Origin: DASQFQ01 sp963730115 | Lineage (GTDB): Bacteria; Actinomycetota; Thermoleophilia; Solirubrobacterales; Solirubrobacteraceae | Length of the DNA: 64,000 bases | Assembly (NCBI GenBank): GCA_963730115.1 | Contig: CAVSQM010000008.1 | Coordinates: 1-64,000 of the forward strand | Direction of reading: 5' to 3' | Shown: piece after piece, positions 31,182 through 40,213 of the stretch | How positions within the stretch are numbered: the stretch's first letter is position 1 | Layout: the number at the start of each line of letters is the position of its first letter | Translations under genes and position numbers: made by a program | The notes under the pieces: generated by a model | Database searches by the model: none | Seen by the model: the letters and a program-made list of their open reading frames with translations, nothing else | Told to the model about the DNA's origin: nothing

Positions 31182-33261
31182 CCCGCGGATCGGCCCGCGG
31201 CCGCGGGCGCTCTCCGCGATCCGGGTCAGCGCCGACACCGCGCTGATGTGGGGCGTCGCGCTCGCGATCGCCGCCGTCTCGTTCGGGGCGAGCGGCGGGC
31301 TGACGCTCGGGCGCACGACGTGGACCGAGGTGGCGCTGATGCTCACCGGCGCCGCGCTCGTGGCCGCCGCGCTGCTGACGCGCCGGCTGTCGCCGCCGCT
31401 CTACGGCGGCTTCGCGCTGCTCGGGCTGACCGCGCTGGCCGCCTACACCGGGCTGTCGATCACGTGGTCGCTGTCGCCCGCCGACTCGTGGCTCGAGGCC
31501 AACCGCACGTTCGCCTACGTGGCGGGCTTCGCGGGCGCGCTGGCGCTGGTGCGGCTGGTGCCGAACCGCTGGGCCGCGGTGCTGAGCGGCGTCGGCCTCG
31601 GCTGCGTGCTCGTCTGCGCGTGGGCGCTGGCCACCAAGATCTTCCCCGAGGCGCTGGCGCCGGACGAGACGTTCGCCCGCCTGCGCGAGCCGTTCGGGTA
31701 CTGGAACGCGGTCGGGCTGATGGCCGCGCTCGGCGTGCCGCCGCTGCTGTGGGTGGCGGCGCGGCGCACCGGCGCGCCCGCGGTCGGCGCGCTGGCGTGG
31801 CCCGCGCTCGGCCTGCTGTTCGTGTGCCTGATGCTGTCCTACTCGCGCGGCGCGCTGCTGGCGCTCGGCATCGGGCTGGTGTTCTGGTTCGCGATCGTGC
31901 CGCTGCGGCTGCGGGCCGCGGCGCCGCTGATCGCCGCCGCGGTGGCGTCGGCGCCGGTGGTGGCGTGGGCGTTCGCGCGCGACGCGCTGTCGACCGAGCG
32001 GATCCCGCTCGCGGCGCGCGCCGACGCGGGCCACGACCTCGGCGCGCTGCTCGTGCTGCTGTGCGTCGTGCTGCTGGTGGTCGGGCTCGCGGTGAGCTTC
32101 TACACGACCCAGAACCCGCCGGGAGCGCAGGCACGGAGGATCGCCGGCTGGTCGCTGGCCGGCGCGCTGGCGGTGGTGCCGGTGGCCATCGTGGTCGCGG
32201 TGGCGGCCTCGCCCGGCGGGCTGAAGGGCCAGACCTCGGACGCCTGGAACAAGCTCACCGACCCGGCCGCGAGCACGCCGACGAACACGCCGGACCGTCT
32301 GACCGCGACCTCGTCGGTGCGCGCGCGGTACTGGAACGAGGCGCTCCACATCTACCGCTCGTCGAAGTGGATCGGGGCGGGCGCCGGCGCCTACGTGGTG
32401 GCCCGCACGCGCTACCGCACCGACCGCCTGATCGTGCGCCACGCCCACGGCTACATGATCCAGACGCTGGCCGACCTCGGGCTGATCGGGGTCGGGCTGT
32501 CGCTGCTCGCGGCGGCGGCCTGGCTGGCGGCCGCGGTGCGGTCGACGGGCCTGCGCCCGCGCGACCGCGGGCTGCCGTTCGACCCCGAGCGGATCGCGGT
32601 GCTGACCATGGCCACGGTGGTGATCGTGTTCGCCGTGCACTCGCTGATCGACTGGACCTGGTTCGTGCCCGGCAACACCGTGGTGGCGCTGCTGTGCGCC
32701 GGCTGGGTGGCCGGGCGGCCGGGCCTGCGGGAGCGCGCCGCCGAGCCGGCCCCGCAGCCGGAGCGAGAGCGCCGCGCCTGGCGCGAGCGCCTGCGGCGGC
32801 CCTCGCTGGCCTTCGGCGCCGCCGTCGCGGTGATCCTCGCCGCGCTGGCCGCGAGCTGGGCGGCGCTGCAGCCCGTGCGCTCCGCCTACGCCGACGAGCG
32901 CGCGCAGGACGCCGCCGAGCTCGGCAACTACGAGCTCGCCGCCGAGCGCGCCCGCAGGGGCGCCGAGCGCAACCCGCTGTCGCTCGAGCCGCTGTGGCTG
33001 CTCGCCTTCATCGAGGACGCGCGCGGCGACACCAAGGCCGCCAACCGCTATCTCGAGCGCGCGGTCGTCCGCCAGCCCGCCAGCACCGAGGCGTGGCGGC
33101 GGCTCGGGCGCTACCGCCTGACCGTGCTCGGCGACCCCGTGGGCGCGGTGCGCGCGTTCCGCGCCGCCTACTACCTCGATCCCGCCTCGCTGGAGGCGAC
33201 GTCCGACCTCGTCGAGGCGGTGCGCATCCAGCGCGCCGCGGAGGCCGAGAAGCAGCCCTAG
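31156..33261 (+). CDS. O-antigen ligase family protein with TPR tail
   Basis: 701 residues, intact, GTG start at 31156 overlapping the previous gene. About 12 hydrophobic helices with family motifs: LSITWSLSPADSWLEANRTF, FGYWNAVGLMAALGVPPLLW, LMLSYSRGALLALGIGLVFW and a periplasmic loop VRARYWNEALHIYRSSKWIG-AGAGAYV, then HAHGYMIQTLADLGLIGVGL. The final 120 residues hold TPR-like helices (GNYELAAERARRGAERNPLS, ANRYLERAVVRQPASTEAWR). The serine and arginine of SYSRG and the loop arginines are conserved in ligases and polymerases. It probably joins or polymerises the glycan made by the surrounding genes. Its TAG shares a CTAG with the methyltransferase on the other strand. Confidence 0.9.
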   Translation: MSSLASSASPRIGPRPRALSAIRVSADTALMWGVALAIAAVSFGASGGLTLGRTTWTEVALMLTGAALVAAALLTRRLSPPLYGGFALLGLTALAAYTGLSITWSLSPADSWLEANRTFAYVAGFAGALALVRLVPNRWAAVLSGVGLGCVLVCAWALATKIFPEALAPDETFARLREPFGYWNAVGLMAALGVPPLLWVAARRTGAPAVGALAWPALGLLFVCLMLSYSRGALLALGIGLVFWFAIVPLRLRAAAPLIAAAVASAPVVAWAFARDALSTERIPLAARADAGHDLGALLVLLCVVLLVVGLAVSFYTTQNPPGAQARRIAGWSLAGALAVVPVAIVVAVAASPGGLKGQTSDAWNKLTDPAASTPTNTPDRLTATSSVRARYWNEALHIYRSSKWIGAGAGAYVVARTRYRTDRLIVRHAHGYMIQTLADLGLIGVGLSLLAAAAWLAAAVRSTGLRPRDRGLPFDPERIAVLTMATVVIVFAVHSLIDWTWFVPGNTVVALLCAGWVAGRPGLRERAAEPAPQPERERRAWRERLRRPSLAFGAAVAVILAALAASWAALQPVRSAYADERAQDAAELGNYELAAERARRGAERNPLSLEPLWLLAFIEDARGDTKAANRYLERAVVRQPASTEAWRRLGRYRLTVLGDPVGAVRAFRAAYYLDPASLEATSDLVEAVRIQRAAEAEKQP

Positions 33262-33968
33262 CGATCGAGCTTGCGGCGGGCGACGTCCTTGACCCGCGCG
33301 GCGAGCTCGTCGGCGTGGCCGTGGCGGACCATCGAGACGCTCTGGCGCGCGACCGTCGGCGCGCCGAGGCCGGTCTTCTTGAGCACGTAGCGCTGCTCGT
33401 TCCAGACGCGGTCGGGGTCGACCTCGCCGACCTTGCGGACGATCGACGTGCGGCCGCCGAGCTCGTCGGCGATCTCCCACTCCGGCTCGGCGGCGAGGAA
33501 GTCGCGCAGCACGCGGCCGGTCCACAGGTGGACGTCGTCGACGAGCAGATGGCCGCCGACCTTGAGCGCCTCGGCGACGTAGAACCAGTCGATGAACACC
33601 TGCGGGAACGAGTGCGAGCCGTCGATCAGGACGAGGTCGAGCGGGCCGGTGTCGAGGGTCGGGAGTACGCGCTCTGACGGTTTGGCGACGAAGGTCAGGT
33701 TCTCGGTGTCGATCGACTGCTGCTCGCAGTAGGCGAGGATGCGGTCGATCTCGGGCTGGTTGGGGACGACGCAGGTGTGGTGCGCGCCCTTCATCGCGAA
33801 CAGGATCGTGCTGTAGCCGGATCCGGTCTCCAGCGTGCGGTTGCCGGGCTGGAGCTCGCGGTCGATGAACTCGAGGGCGCCGACCAGCAGGCCGTGCGTG
33901 ATCAGGTCGTCGCCGCCCGCCTCGCCGTGGATGGCGGGCGCGTCGTGGAGGAGCTGCTGGAGATTCAC
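33258..33968 (-). CDS. Class I SAM-dependent methyltransferase
   Basis: 236 residues, intact. LELQPG-type lead-in, then NRTLETGSGYSTILFAMKGA (motif I variant with a GSGYST glycine loop), CVVPNQPEIDRILAYCEQQS, DTGPLDLVLIDGSHSFPQVF and LKVGGHLLVDDVHLWTGRVL. The LVLIDGSHS segment is typical of the Methyltransf_24 group, which methylates small molecules or sugars. The C-terminal RRTSIVRKVGE region and a basic end (KDVARRKLDR) follow. Convergent with the ligase-TPR gene, overlapping by the CTAG of the two stops. It is followed 12 bp later by a second methyltransferase on the same strand, upstream in transcription. Confidence 0.8.
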   Translation of the reverse strand: MNLQQLLHDAPAIHGEAGGDDLITHGLLVGALEFIDRELQPGNRTLETGSGYSTILFAMKGAHHTCVVPNQPEIDRILAYCEQQSIDTENLTFVAKPSERVLPTLDTGPLDLVLIDGSHSFPQVFIDWFYVAEALKVGGHLLVDDVHLWTGRVLRDFLAAEPEWEIADELGGRTSIVRKVGEVDPDRVWNEQRYVLKKTGLGAPTVARQSVSMVRHGHADELAARVKDVARRKLDR

Positions 33969-33980
33969 GAGCGGGCGATG

Positions 33981-34568
33981 CTAGACGAGCCGCGCCTTGC
34001 GCCCGCGGGCCACGAGCATGCCGCGCTCGCCGCGGACCTCGACGGCCTCGAACGCGAACGTGTCGAGCACCCGGGCGAGCGAGCGGCTCGTGTAGAAGCG
34101 GACGTGCTGGCCGAGCGGGTCGACGTGCGGCTCCCAGCGCAGCAGCGCGATCAGGACGCGGCGCGGGAGGTCGTGGGAGGGCGTGGTGACGAGGATGCGG
34201 CCGCCGGTCTTCAGCACCCGCCGGGCCTCGGAGAGGAAGCCCGCGGTGTCGGGCACGTGCTCGAGCACCTCGGAGCACCACACGAGGTCGACGCTCGCGT
34301 CCGGGATCTCCTCGGTCGTCGCGCGGAGGTCGGCGCCCGGGACGTTGCGGCGCGCGCGCTGCAATGCAGCCTCGGCGATGTCGACGCCGACGGGGTCGGC
34401 GCCGGCGTCGCGCAGGGCGGCCACGAAGCGGCCGGCGCCGCAGCCGAGATCGAGCACCCGCTCGCCGGCGCGGGCCTCGCCGAGGAGCAGCGCGCGACGG
34501 CGCTCCCAGGCCCACGGCTCCGGATCGTCGGGCAGCTCGGCCCACACGTCTTCGTAAAACGCTTTCAC
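33981..34568 (-). CDS. Class I SAM-dependent methyltransferase (Methyltransf_11-like)
   Basis: 195 residues from a GTG at 34566-34568; the frame is open further upstream without a better start. KAFYEDVWAELPDDPEPWAW leads to ERVLDLGCGAGRFVAALRDA (motif I), GADPVGVDIAEAALQRARRN, VDLVWCSEVLEHVPDTAGFL and EARRVLKTGGRILVTTPSHD. Then comes a tail with QHVRFYTSRSLARVLDTFAF. All class I SAM motifs are present. Upstream of and co-directional with the other methyltransferase. A 39-bp divergent gap separates it from the glycosyltransferase at 34608, so a shared promoter region is likely. It may methylate sugars or aglycones of the locus. Confidence 0.85.
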   Translation of the reverse strand: MKAFYEDVWAELPDDPEPWAWERRRALLLGEARAGERVLDLGCGAGRFVAALRDAGADPVGVDIAEAALQRARRNVPGADLRATTEEIPDASVDLVWCSEVLEHVPDTAGFLSEARRVLKTGGRILVTTPSHDLPRRVLIALLRWEPHVDPLGQHVRFYTSRSLARVLDTFAFEAVEVRGERGMLVARGRKARLV

Positions 34569-34607
34569 GAAGGGCGTGAGGCTAGACGGACGGGGTAACC
34601 GGTTTCC

Positions 34608-35567
34608 GTGCGGGTCTGCTTCGATTCCAGGCCGGCCGCGGATCCGCGCGGCATCGGGCGCTATACCCGGTGCCTGCTCGACGGCCTGCGGGCGGTCGCC
34701 GAACGCAACGGCGACGAGGTGGTCGAAGCGCGCCAGCCGCGGCGCGGGGACGACATCTTCCACGCCCCGTGGGTGAACGGCGCGCTGCTGCACCCGCGGG
34801 TGCCGATGGTGGTCACCGTCCACGACCTGGTCTCGCAGAAGCACGCCGGCTCGACGCTGCGGGCCGGGCTCCGCGGCGGGATGCGCAAGCTGGCGATCGA
34901 GCGCGCCGCGCGGCTGATCTGCCCGACGCGGGCGGTCGCCGACGACGTCGCGGCGCTGATGCGCGTCGACCGCGAGCGGATCGACGTGATCGCCGAGGCG
35001 CCGGCCGCCGCGTTCCGCCCGCGGCCGGCGGCCGAGGTCGCCGCCGCCCGCGAGCAGCACGGCGTGCCGGACGACTACCTGCTGTGGGTCGGCGACCTCC
35101 GCCATCCCGACCCGCACCGCCGCATCCCGGCGCTCGTCCACGCGCCGCGCGAGCTGCCGCTCGTGCTCGTGGGCGCCGCCGGCCAGTGGGCGCACGAGCT
35201 CGACGGCGGCGTGATCGTCACCGGCGAGGTCGACGACGACGAGCTCGCGGCGCTCTACACGGGCGCCCACGCGCTGCTCATGCCGTCGGCCGAGGAGGGC
35301 TTCGGGCTGCCGGCGGTGGAGGCGCTCGCGTGCGGCACGCCGGTGGTCGCCGCGGACGGGCCGGCGCTGCGGGAGGTGCTCGACGGGCGGGCGACGTTCG
35401 TCGAGCCGGGCGATGTCGCGGGCATGGTCACCGCCGCGCACGCCGCCACGCGCCCCGCTCCGGCGCCGCCGCCGTGGACGTGGGCGGAGGCCGCGACGGC
35501 GACGTGGGCGGTCTACGAGCGGGCGCTGGCTACTCCCGGGCGCGGGCGCGCCCGAGGTTCCAGCTGA
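34608..35567 (+). CDS. Glycosyltransferase family 4/1 (mannosyltransferase-like)
   Basis: 319 residues, intact, GTG start. MRVCFDSRPAADPRGIGRYT followed by RCLLDGLRAVAE is a strong signature of GT4 mannosyl/rhamnosyl-type enzymes. VPMVVTVHDLVSQKHAGSTL, ERAARLICPTRAVADDVAAL and DYLLWVGDLRHPDPHRR follow. The donor motif is LLMPSAEEGFGLPAVEALAC (EX7E) and then GTPVVAADGPALREVLDGRA. Only the linker region PLVLVGAAGQWAHELDG is short. Its 3' end overlaps the convergent DUF4173 gene by 38 bp. Donor sugar not determined. Confidence 0.85.
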   Translation: MRVCFDSRPAADPRGIGRYTRCLLDGLRAVAERNGDEVVEARQPRRGDDIFHAPWVNGALLHPRVPMVVTVHDLVSQKHAGSTLRAGLRGGMRKLAIERAARLICPTRAVADDVAALMRVDRERIDVIAEAPAAAFRPRPAAEVAAAREQHGVPDDYLLWVGDLRHPDPHRRIPALVHAPRELPLVLVGAAGQWAHELDGGVIVTGEVDDDELAALYTGAHALLMPSAEEGFGLPAVEALACGTPVVAADGPALREVLDGRATFVEPGDVAGMVTAAHAATRPAPAPPPWTWAEAATATWAVYERALATPGRGRARGSS

Positions 35568-36813
35568 CGAGGTCGTCGGGCGGCGGCGGCGCGCCGGCGA
35601 GGTCGGCACGGGCGAGCGCCGGTGCGGCGTCGGCGCTGAGCTCGCCCAGGTAGGCGTCGTCGAGTGCGCCGGCGCGCTCGATGTTGTGGGCGGCGATGCG
35701 GTTGTCGGGGTTGGAGACGACGAAGGCCAGCGCGGCGAGCGCCGACACCGCGACGGTCGCGCGCGGCAGCCAGGCGCTGCGGGCGAGCGCCCCGGCGGCG
35801 GCGATCAGCACGAACAGCGCGCCGAGCCACAGGATCGCGCCGTGGGCGAGCAGGCGCAGGCGCGTGAAGCCGTACGCCTCCTCGTAGAGCCCGAGCCGCT
35901 TCAGCGCGGAGGCGAGGATCACGAGCGTCAGCGCGCACAGGAGGCCGAGCAGGGCCTGCAGGACGCGCGAGTCCTTGCGGGCGAGCGCGATCACCGCGAG
36001 CGTGAGCGCCGCGGCCACCATCAGCTGCGCGAAGCCCTCGCGGGCGTACTCGGCGTAGGTGAGGCCGGTGGTGCGCAGGACGTGCTCGTCGCCGCCGAAC
36101 AGCGTCGTCAGCTGGAGGGCAACGAAGGCGGCGAACAGGGCGTCGAGGGTGGCCAGCGCGATCAGCCACTCGGTGCGGCCGAGCCGCGGGAGCGCGGCGC
36201 CGGCCGGGCGGATGCGGGTCGCGGCGGTGAGGAGCAGCGCGACGGGGAGGCCGACGACCAGCAGGAACACCGCCACGCGCTCGCCCGCGTGGTCCGTGAC
36301 GTTCCAGTCGAAGGCGTCGTCGACGATCTGGGCGAAGGCGGCGTCGGCGGTCACGAACAGCGGCACGAAGACCGCGAGCAGCACCACGGCGAGCGCCGCG
36401 CCGCGGACGCCCGGGCCGAACCGGCCGAGCCGGCCGCGGCCGCCGAGCCGGACGGCCGCGGCGGTGACGACCGCGAGCCCGGGGACCAGGTGGCGCACCC
36501 AGCCGAGCGCGCCGGCGAGCACCTCACGCCACGTGCGCGCGCCGGCCGCGGCGAGCGAGCCGAGCACCACCGCGGCGAGCAGCGCGAGGAGGACGACCCA
36601 GCCGGCGGCGCGCACCGCGGGCGTGAGCGCGAGCAACGCGGCGGCGGCCCAGCACGCGAGCCGCCACGGATCGCGCGGCCGCGTGGCGACCACGACCACG
36701 GCGATGACGGCGAGCGCGATCGCCGTCACGCCCAGGCCGGCGGGCCGGCCGGGGAGGAAGAGCGCAGCGAGGAGGGCCGACCCGAGGGTCGCGGAGAGGA
36801 GGCGGGGCGGCAT
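35530..36813 (-). CDS. DUF4153/DUF4173 family polytopic membrane protein
   Basis: 427 residues, intact, ATG at 36811-36813. Around ten hydrophobic helices are seen. Conserved features are VPLFVTADAAFAQIVDDAFD, TEWLIALATLDALFAAFVAL, QLTTLFGGDEHVLRTTGLTY plus AEYAREGFAQLMVAAALTLA, and LKRLGLYEEAYGFTRLRLLA. The LTYAEYAREGFAQL and YEEAYGFTRLRL blocks are the hallmarks of DUF4173. The C-terminus (RIAAHNIERAGALDDAYLGE) is also typical. Function unknown in the literature I recall. It directly follows the sensor kinase, whose stop overlaps its start, so it may be part of the same regulatory operon. Confidence 0.85.
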   Translation of the reverse strand: MPPRLLSATLGSALLAALFLPGRPAGLGVTAIALAVIAVVVVATRPRDPWRLACWAAAALLALTPAVRAAGWVVLLALLAAVVLGSLAAAGARTWREVLAGALGWVRHLVPGLAVVTAAAVRLGGRGRLGRFGPGVRGAALAVVLLAVFVPLFVTADAAFAQIVDDAFDWNVTDHAGERVAVFLLVVGLPVALLLTAATRIRPAGAALPRLGRTEWLIALATLDALFAAFVALQLTTLFGGDEHVLRTTGLTYAEYAREGFAQLMVAAALTLAVIALARKDSRVLQALLGLLCALTLVILASALKRLGLYEEAYGFTRLRLLAHGAILWLGALFVLIAAAGALARSAWLPRATVAVSALAALAFVVSNPDNRIAAHNIERAGALDDAYLGELSADAAPALARADLAGAPPPPDDLVSWNLGRARARE

Positions 36814-37833
36814 CAGCGCGGCCGAACGGAGCGGTCGTCCGGAGGGCCGGCGGCTCGCGCGGGCAGTTCGAGCACCATCCGGCAGCCCTGCGGGTCGCGC
36901 TCCTCGGCGCGGATGCTGCCGCCGTGCGCGTCGACGATCCAGCGGGCGATGGCGAGGCCGAGGCCGGTGCCGCCGTCGCGCGCCGAGCGCGCGTGGTCGG
37001 TGCGGTAGAAGCGCTCGAACACGCGCTGGGCCTCGCCGGGCGGGATGCCCGGGCCCTCGTCGCAGACCGCGATCGTGGTGCTCGGGCCGCCGTTGTAGGC
37101 GACCAGCCACACGCGCCCCTCGGGCGGCGAGTGGCGGACCGCGTTGTCGAGCAGGTTGGCCAGCACCTGCTGCAGCCGCTCGGGGTCGCCGGTGGCTTCG
37201 AGGTCGATCGGGTCGACCTCGATCCGCAGCCGCACCTCGCGCTCGCCGAGCACGCACTCGCGCGCGGCGCGGTCGAGCAGCTCGTGGACGCCGAAGCGCT
37301 CGCTCGCGATCGGCAGCGTGCCGGACTCGAGCCGCGAGAGGTCGAGGAGCTGCTCGACCAAGCGCCCGAGCCGCTGCGTCTGCGCGAGCGCGGTCTCGAC
37401 GGCGTTCGGGTCCTCGACGCCGTCGGCGAGGTTCTCGAGCACGGCCTGCAGCGCCCCGATCGGCGTGCGCAGCTCGTGCGAGACGTTGGCGACGAGGTCG
37501 CGCCGCATCCGCTCGACGTCGGCCAGGTCGGCCGCCATCGCGTTGAACGCGCGGGCGAGCTCGCCGACCTCGTCGCGCGAGGTCGCGGTCACGCGCCGGT
37601 CGTAGTCGCCGCGCGCCATCGCCGAGGCGGCGGAGGCCATCTCGCGCAGCGGCGAGGTCATGCCGCGCGCGAGGCCCTGGACGAGCGCGAGGCCGACGAC
37701 CAGCGGCGAGCACGACGCGCAGCCAGGGCGCGAGGCCGACCTCGTCGCCGAACGCGAGGATCGCGGTCGTCGCCACGACCGCGGCGACGATGACGACGCC
37801 GAGTTTGGCCTTGATGGAGGAGAGGAAGTCCAA
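36813..37833 (-). CDS. Sensor histidine kinase (HAMP, HisKA, HATPase)
   Basis: About 340 residues. The best start is a TTG (37831-37833): MDFLSSIKAKLGVVIVAAVV and ATTAILAF form a first membrane helix. An ATG at 37841-37843 overlapping the regulator stop is possible if one base is extra. A frame change near 37710 leads to a second helix and a HAMP domain (MARGDYDRRVTATSRDEVGE). Then HisKA with VANVSHELRTPIGALQAVLE (phospho-His), and HATPase motifs NLLDNAVRHSPPEGR, VCDEGPGIPPGEAQ and DGGTGLGLAIARWIVDAHGG. The short extracytoplasmic part suggests a membrane-embedded or internal signal. Partner of the response regulator immediately upstream. Confidence 0.85.
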
Positions 37834-37839
37834 GCGGCC

Positions 37840-38520
37840 TCATGCGGCCGCCTCGAGCGCGTAGCCCACGCCGTGCACCGTGCGCAGCCAGCCGGGCCCG
37901 AGCTTGCGCCGCAGGCCGCGCACGTGGGAGTCGACGGTCCGCGGGCCGGAGCCGTCGCGCCAGCCCCACACCTCGGCCAGCAGCTGGTCGCGCGTGTGGA
38001 CCGCGCCGGGCCGGGCGGCGAGCACGGCGAGCAGGTCGAACTCGGTGGCGGTCAGCGTGACCTCCTGCCCGTCGACCCGCACGCGCCGTCCGGCGGGGTC
38101 GAGCTCCAGGCCGCCGACGCGCAGCGCCTCGCCGGCCCGCGGGCGCCGCTCGACCCGCCGCAGCAGCGCCCGCACGCGCGCCACCAGCTCGCGCGGCGAG
38201 AACGGCTTGGTCATGTAGTCGTCGGCGCCGACGCCGAGCCCGACCAGGACGTCGGTCTCCGCGTCGAGCGCGGTGAGCATGAGGACGGGCACCGGCCGGG
38301 AGCGCTGGATGCGGCGACAGACCTCGAGCCCGTCGATCCCGGGGAGCAGGAGATCGAGGACCACGAGGTCGGGGAGCAGGCGCTCGCACAGCGCGACCCC
38401 GGCCGGCCCGTCGTGTGCGACCTCGACCGCGAAGCCCTCGGCCCGCAGCCGTGCCGCCACGGCGTCGGCGATCGCCTCTTCGTCCTCGATGACGCAGATC
38501 AGCGGTCCGCCCACGGGCAC
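37840..38520 (-). CDS. OmpR-family response regulator
   Basis: 226 residues, intact, GTG start. The receiver has ICVIEDEEAIADAVAARLRA (acidic pair), DLVVLDLLLPGIDGLEVCRR (phospho-Asp), VPVLMLTALDAETD and YMTKPFSPRELVARVRALLR (conserved Lys). The C-terminal winged-helix domain has LTATEFDLLAVLAARPGAVH, TRDQLLAEVWGWRDGSGPRT and VDSHVRGLRRKLGPGWLRTV. It is the cognate regulator of the kinase encoded 7 bp downstream. Targets are not visible. The gene is divergent from the metallo-beta-lactamase-fold gene with about 60 bp between starts. Confidence 0.95.
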   Translation of the reverse strand: MPVGGPLICVIEDEEAIADAVAARLRAEGFAVEVAHDGPAGVALCERLLPDLVVLDLLLPGIDGLEVCRRIQRSRPVPVLMLTALDAETDVLVGLGVGADDYMTKPFSPRELVARVRALLRRVERRPRAGEALRVGGLELDPAGRRVRVDGQEVTLTATEFDLLAVLAARPGAVHTRDQLLAEVWGWRDGSGPRTVDSHVRGLRRKLGPGWLRTVHGVGYALEAAA

Positions 38521-38579
38521 GAGTGTGCCAGCGGCGGATGCAGGCCGGGTGCGGGTCCTGTGCAGATACCGTGCAGGCG

Positions 38580-39349
38580 ATGCGACTGCGCCTGATCCGC
38601 AACGCGACCCTGGAGCTGGACTACGCCGGGCGGCGGCTGCTGCTCGACCCGATGCTCGATCCGGCCGAGGCGCGCGGGCCGGTCGCGAACACGCCGAACG
38701 ACCGCCGCAACCCGCTGGTCGAGCTGCCCGAGCCGGCGGAGGCGATCGCCGAGCGAGCGGAGGCGCTGCTCGTCACCCATCTCCACGCGGACCATCTCGA
38801 CGAGACCGCCGTGCGGCTGCTGGCCGGCGACCGGCCGGTGCTCTGCCAGCCGCCCGACGCCGAGCCGCTGCGCGAGCGCGGGTTCACCGACGTCCGGCCG
38901 GTCGAGGCGCTCGCTGCGGCTCGACGGCATCGAGGTGGCGCGCACCGGCGGCGAGCACGGCACCGGCGAGATCGCCGAGCTGCTCGCGCCGGTCTCCGGC
39001 TTCGTGCTGCGCGCCGACGGCGAGCCGACCGTCTACGTCGCCGGCGACACGATCTGGTGCGACGAGGTGCGCTCGGCGATCGACGAGCACCGGCCCGACG
39101 TGATCGTCGTCAACGCCGGCGGCGCGCGCTTCACCGAGGGCGACCCGATCGTCATGACCGCCGAGGACGTCGTCGCCACCGCGCGCCACGCGCGACGGCC
39201 ACGTCGTCGCCGTCCACCTCGAGGCGATCAACCACTGCCTGGAGACGCGCGCCGACCTGCGCGCGCGGCTCGCGGCGGAGGGGCTCGACGTCAGCGTGCC
39301 CGCAGACGGCGCCGATGTGGCGCCGGCCAGCACGACCACGGGCCGATGA
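38580..39349 (+). CDS. MBL-fold metallo-hydrolase (frame broken)
   Basis: About 256 residues from ATG 38580. RLRLIRNATLELDYAGRRLL, LDPMLDPAEARGPVANTPND and LLVTHLHADHLDETAVRLLA give the HxHxDH metal site. Then SGFVLRADGEPTVYVAGDTI and WCDEVRSAIDEHRPDVIVVN with a metal-ligand Asp, and HVVAVHLEAINHCLETRADL with a late His. The compact N-terminus with L(I/L)RNATLELDYAG is typical of the UlaG-like L-ascorbate-6-phosphate lactonase group. Frame changes lie near 38920 and 39190. Substrate unknown. Its 3' end runs close to the convergent DUF1707 gene. Confidence 0.75.
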
Positions 39350-39698
39350 GGCCCGAGGCCCCAGCCGAGCAGCGGCCAGATCGGCCAGAAGTAGCCGGCG
39401 CCGGTCGCGGCCCAGATCACGAGCAGGAGCAGGTTGACGGCCAGGAAGGCCGCGACCTCGGGTCGGCGCGGGGTGAGGCGGCGCGAGGGCCGCGGCGCCG
39501 GGGGGCGGCGCGCGGGAGGTCGGCCGACCACCGGCGCCAGCTCGCCGACGGGTGCGGGCGGCGTACACGCGGTCGAGCCGCTCGTCGAGCTCGTCGACGG
39601 TCAGGCGCCCCTGCGCGGCGTGCTCGCGCAGGAGCTCGGCGTGCTGCTCGCGCTCGGCGTCGGAGGCACGGAGTGTCAGCGAGTTCCTGGTCGGTCAT
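39291..39698 (-). CDS. DUF1707 (SHOCT-like) and 2TM-domain membrane protein, 3' end approximate
   Basis: Starts at ATG 39696-39698 with MTDQELADTLRASDAEREQH, then AELLREHAAQGRLTVDELDE plus RLDRVYAARTRRELAPV, the DUF1707 domain. After frame changes near 39655 and 39550 comes a Pro/Arg linker. A 2TM-domain with RPEVAAFLAVNLLLLVIWAA and GAGYFWPIWPLLGWGLG follows. The remaining frame is open, and an indel hides the real stop; an in-frame TGA after repair lies at 39291. This two-domain protein is common in actinobacteria, often beside a PadR regulator as here. It shares the divergent promoter with the PadR gene. Confidence 0.65.
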
Positions 39699-39719
39699 GT
39701 GCGACACTCTATCATGGAT

Positions 39720-39734
39720 GGTCCAACATGGACC
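39720..39734. promoter_or_regulatory. Palindrome GGTCC-AACAT-GGACC, putative PadR operator
   Basis: A perfect 5-bp inverted repeat with a five-base centre overlaps the ATG of the PadR gene. TATCAT (39710-39715) just upstream could serve as its -10. An operator placed across the start region would let PadR repress itself and the divergent DUF1707 gene. Confidence 0.45.
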
Positions 39735-40213
39735 TTACACCGACCGCCGTCATCGTCCTCGGCCTCCTGGAGCTCGGCGACGGCGACCCCCTACGACCTC
39801 AAGGTCCGCGTCGCGGGCAGCGTCGGCAACTTCTGGTCGGTCCCCCACTCCGCGCTCTACGCCGAGCCCGAGCGGCTCGCCAAGCAGGGGCTGGTCGAGG
39901 AGCGGCGCGAGGCGGGCGGGCGCCGGCGGCGCGACGTTCTCGATCACCGACGCCGGCCGGCAGGCGCTCGACGAGTGGCGCGCCGAGCCGACCGGCGAGC
40001 CCGCCGAGCTGCGCGACCCGGCGCTGCTGAAGCTGTTCTTCGGCGCCGACCCGCAGGCGATGGCCGCCGCGCAGCTGCCCGCGCACCGCGCGCGGCTCGC
40101 CCGCTACGAGGAGATCCGCAAGCACGACGACGGCAGCGGCGCCTTCCTCGCCCTCGAGGCGGGCATCCGCCACGAGCACGAGTGGATCGCGTTCTGGGAG
40201 GGGCTGCGACGTA
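39728..40213 (+). CDS. PadR-family transcriptional regulator
   Basis: About 162 residues from ATG 39728. DLTPTAVIVLGLLELGD is the PadR N-terminal helix. A frame change near 39790 gives YDLKVRVAGSVGNFWSVPHS plus ALYAEPERLAKQGLVEERRE, the winged-helix core. Then TFSITDAGRQALDEWRAEPT (wing) and DPALLKLFFGADPQAMAAAQ with a C-terminal dimerisation helix ending HEHEWIAFWEG. The stop is unclear: with one frame change it is the TAA at 40211-40213, otherwise the frame stays open. It represses genes whose product often responds to envelope or phenolic signals. The neighbouring DUF1707 gene is a natural target. Confidence 0.8.

Noticed and set aside
31162..34545. A very long minus-strand open frame (over 1100 codons) across the ligase-TPR and methyltransferase genes
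   Set aside because: Its translation is Arg/Ala/Pro-rich without domains, and it mirrors well-supported genes in other frames. High GC makes such frames common.
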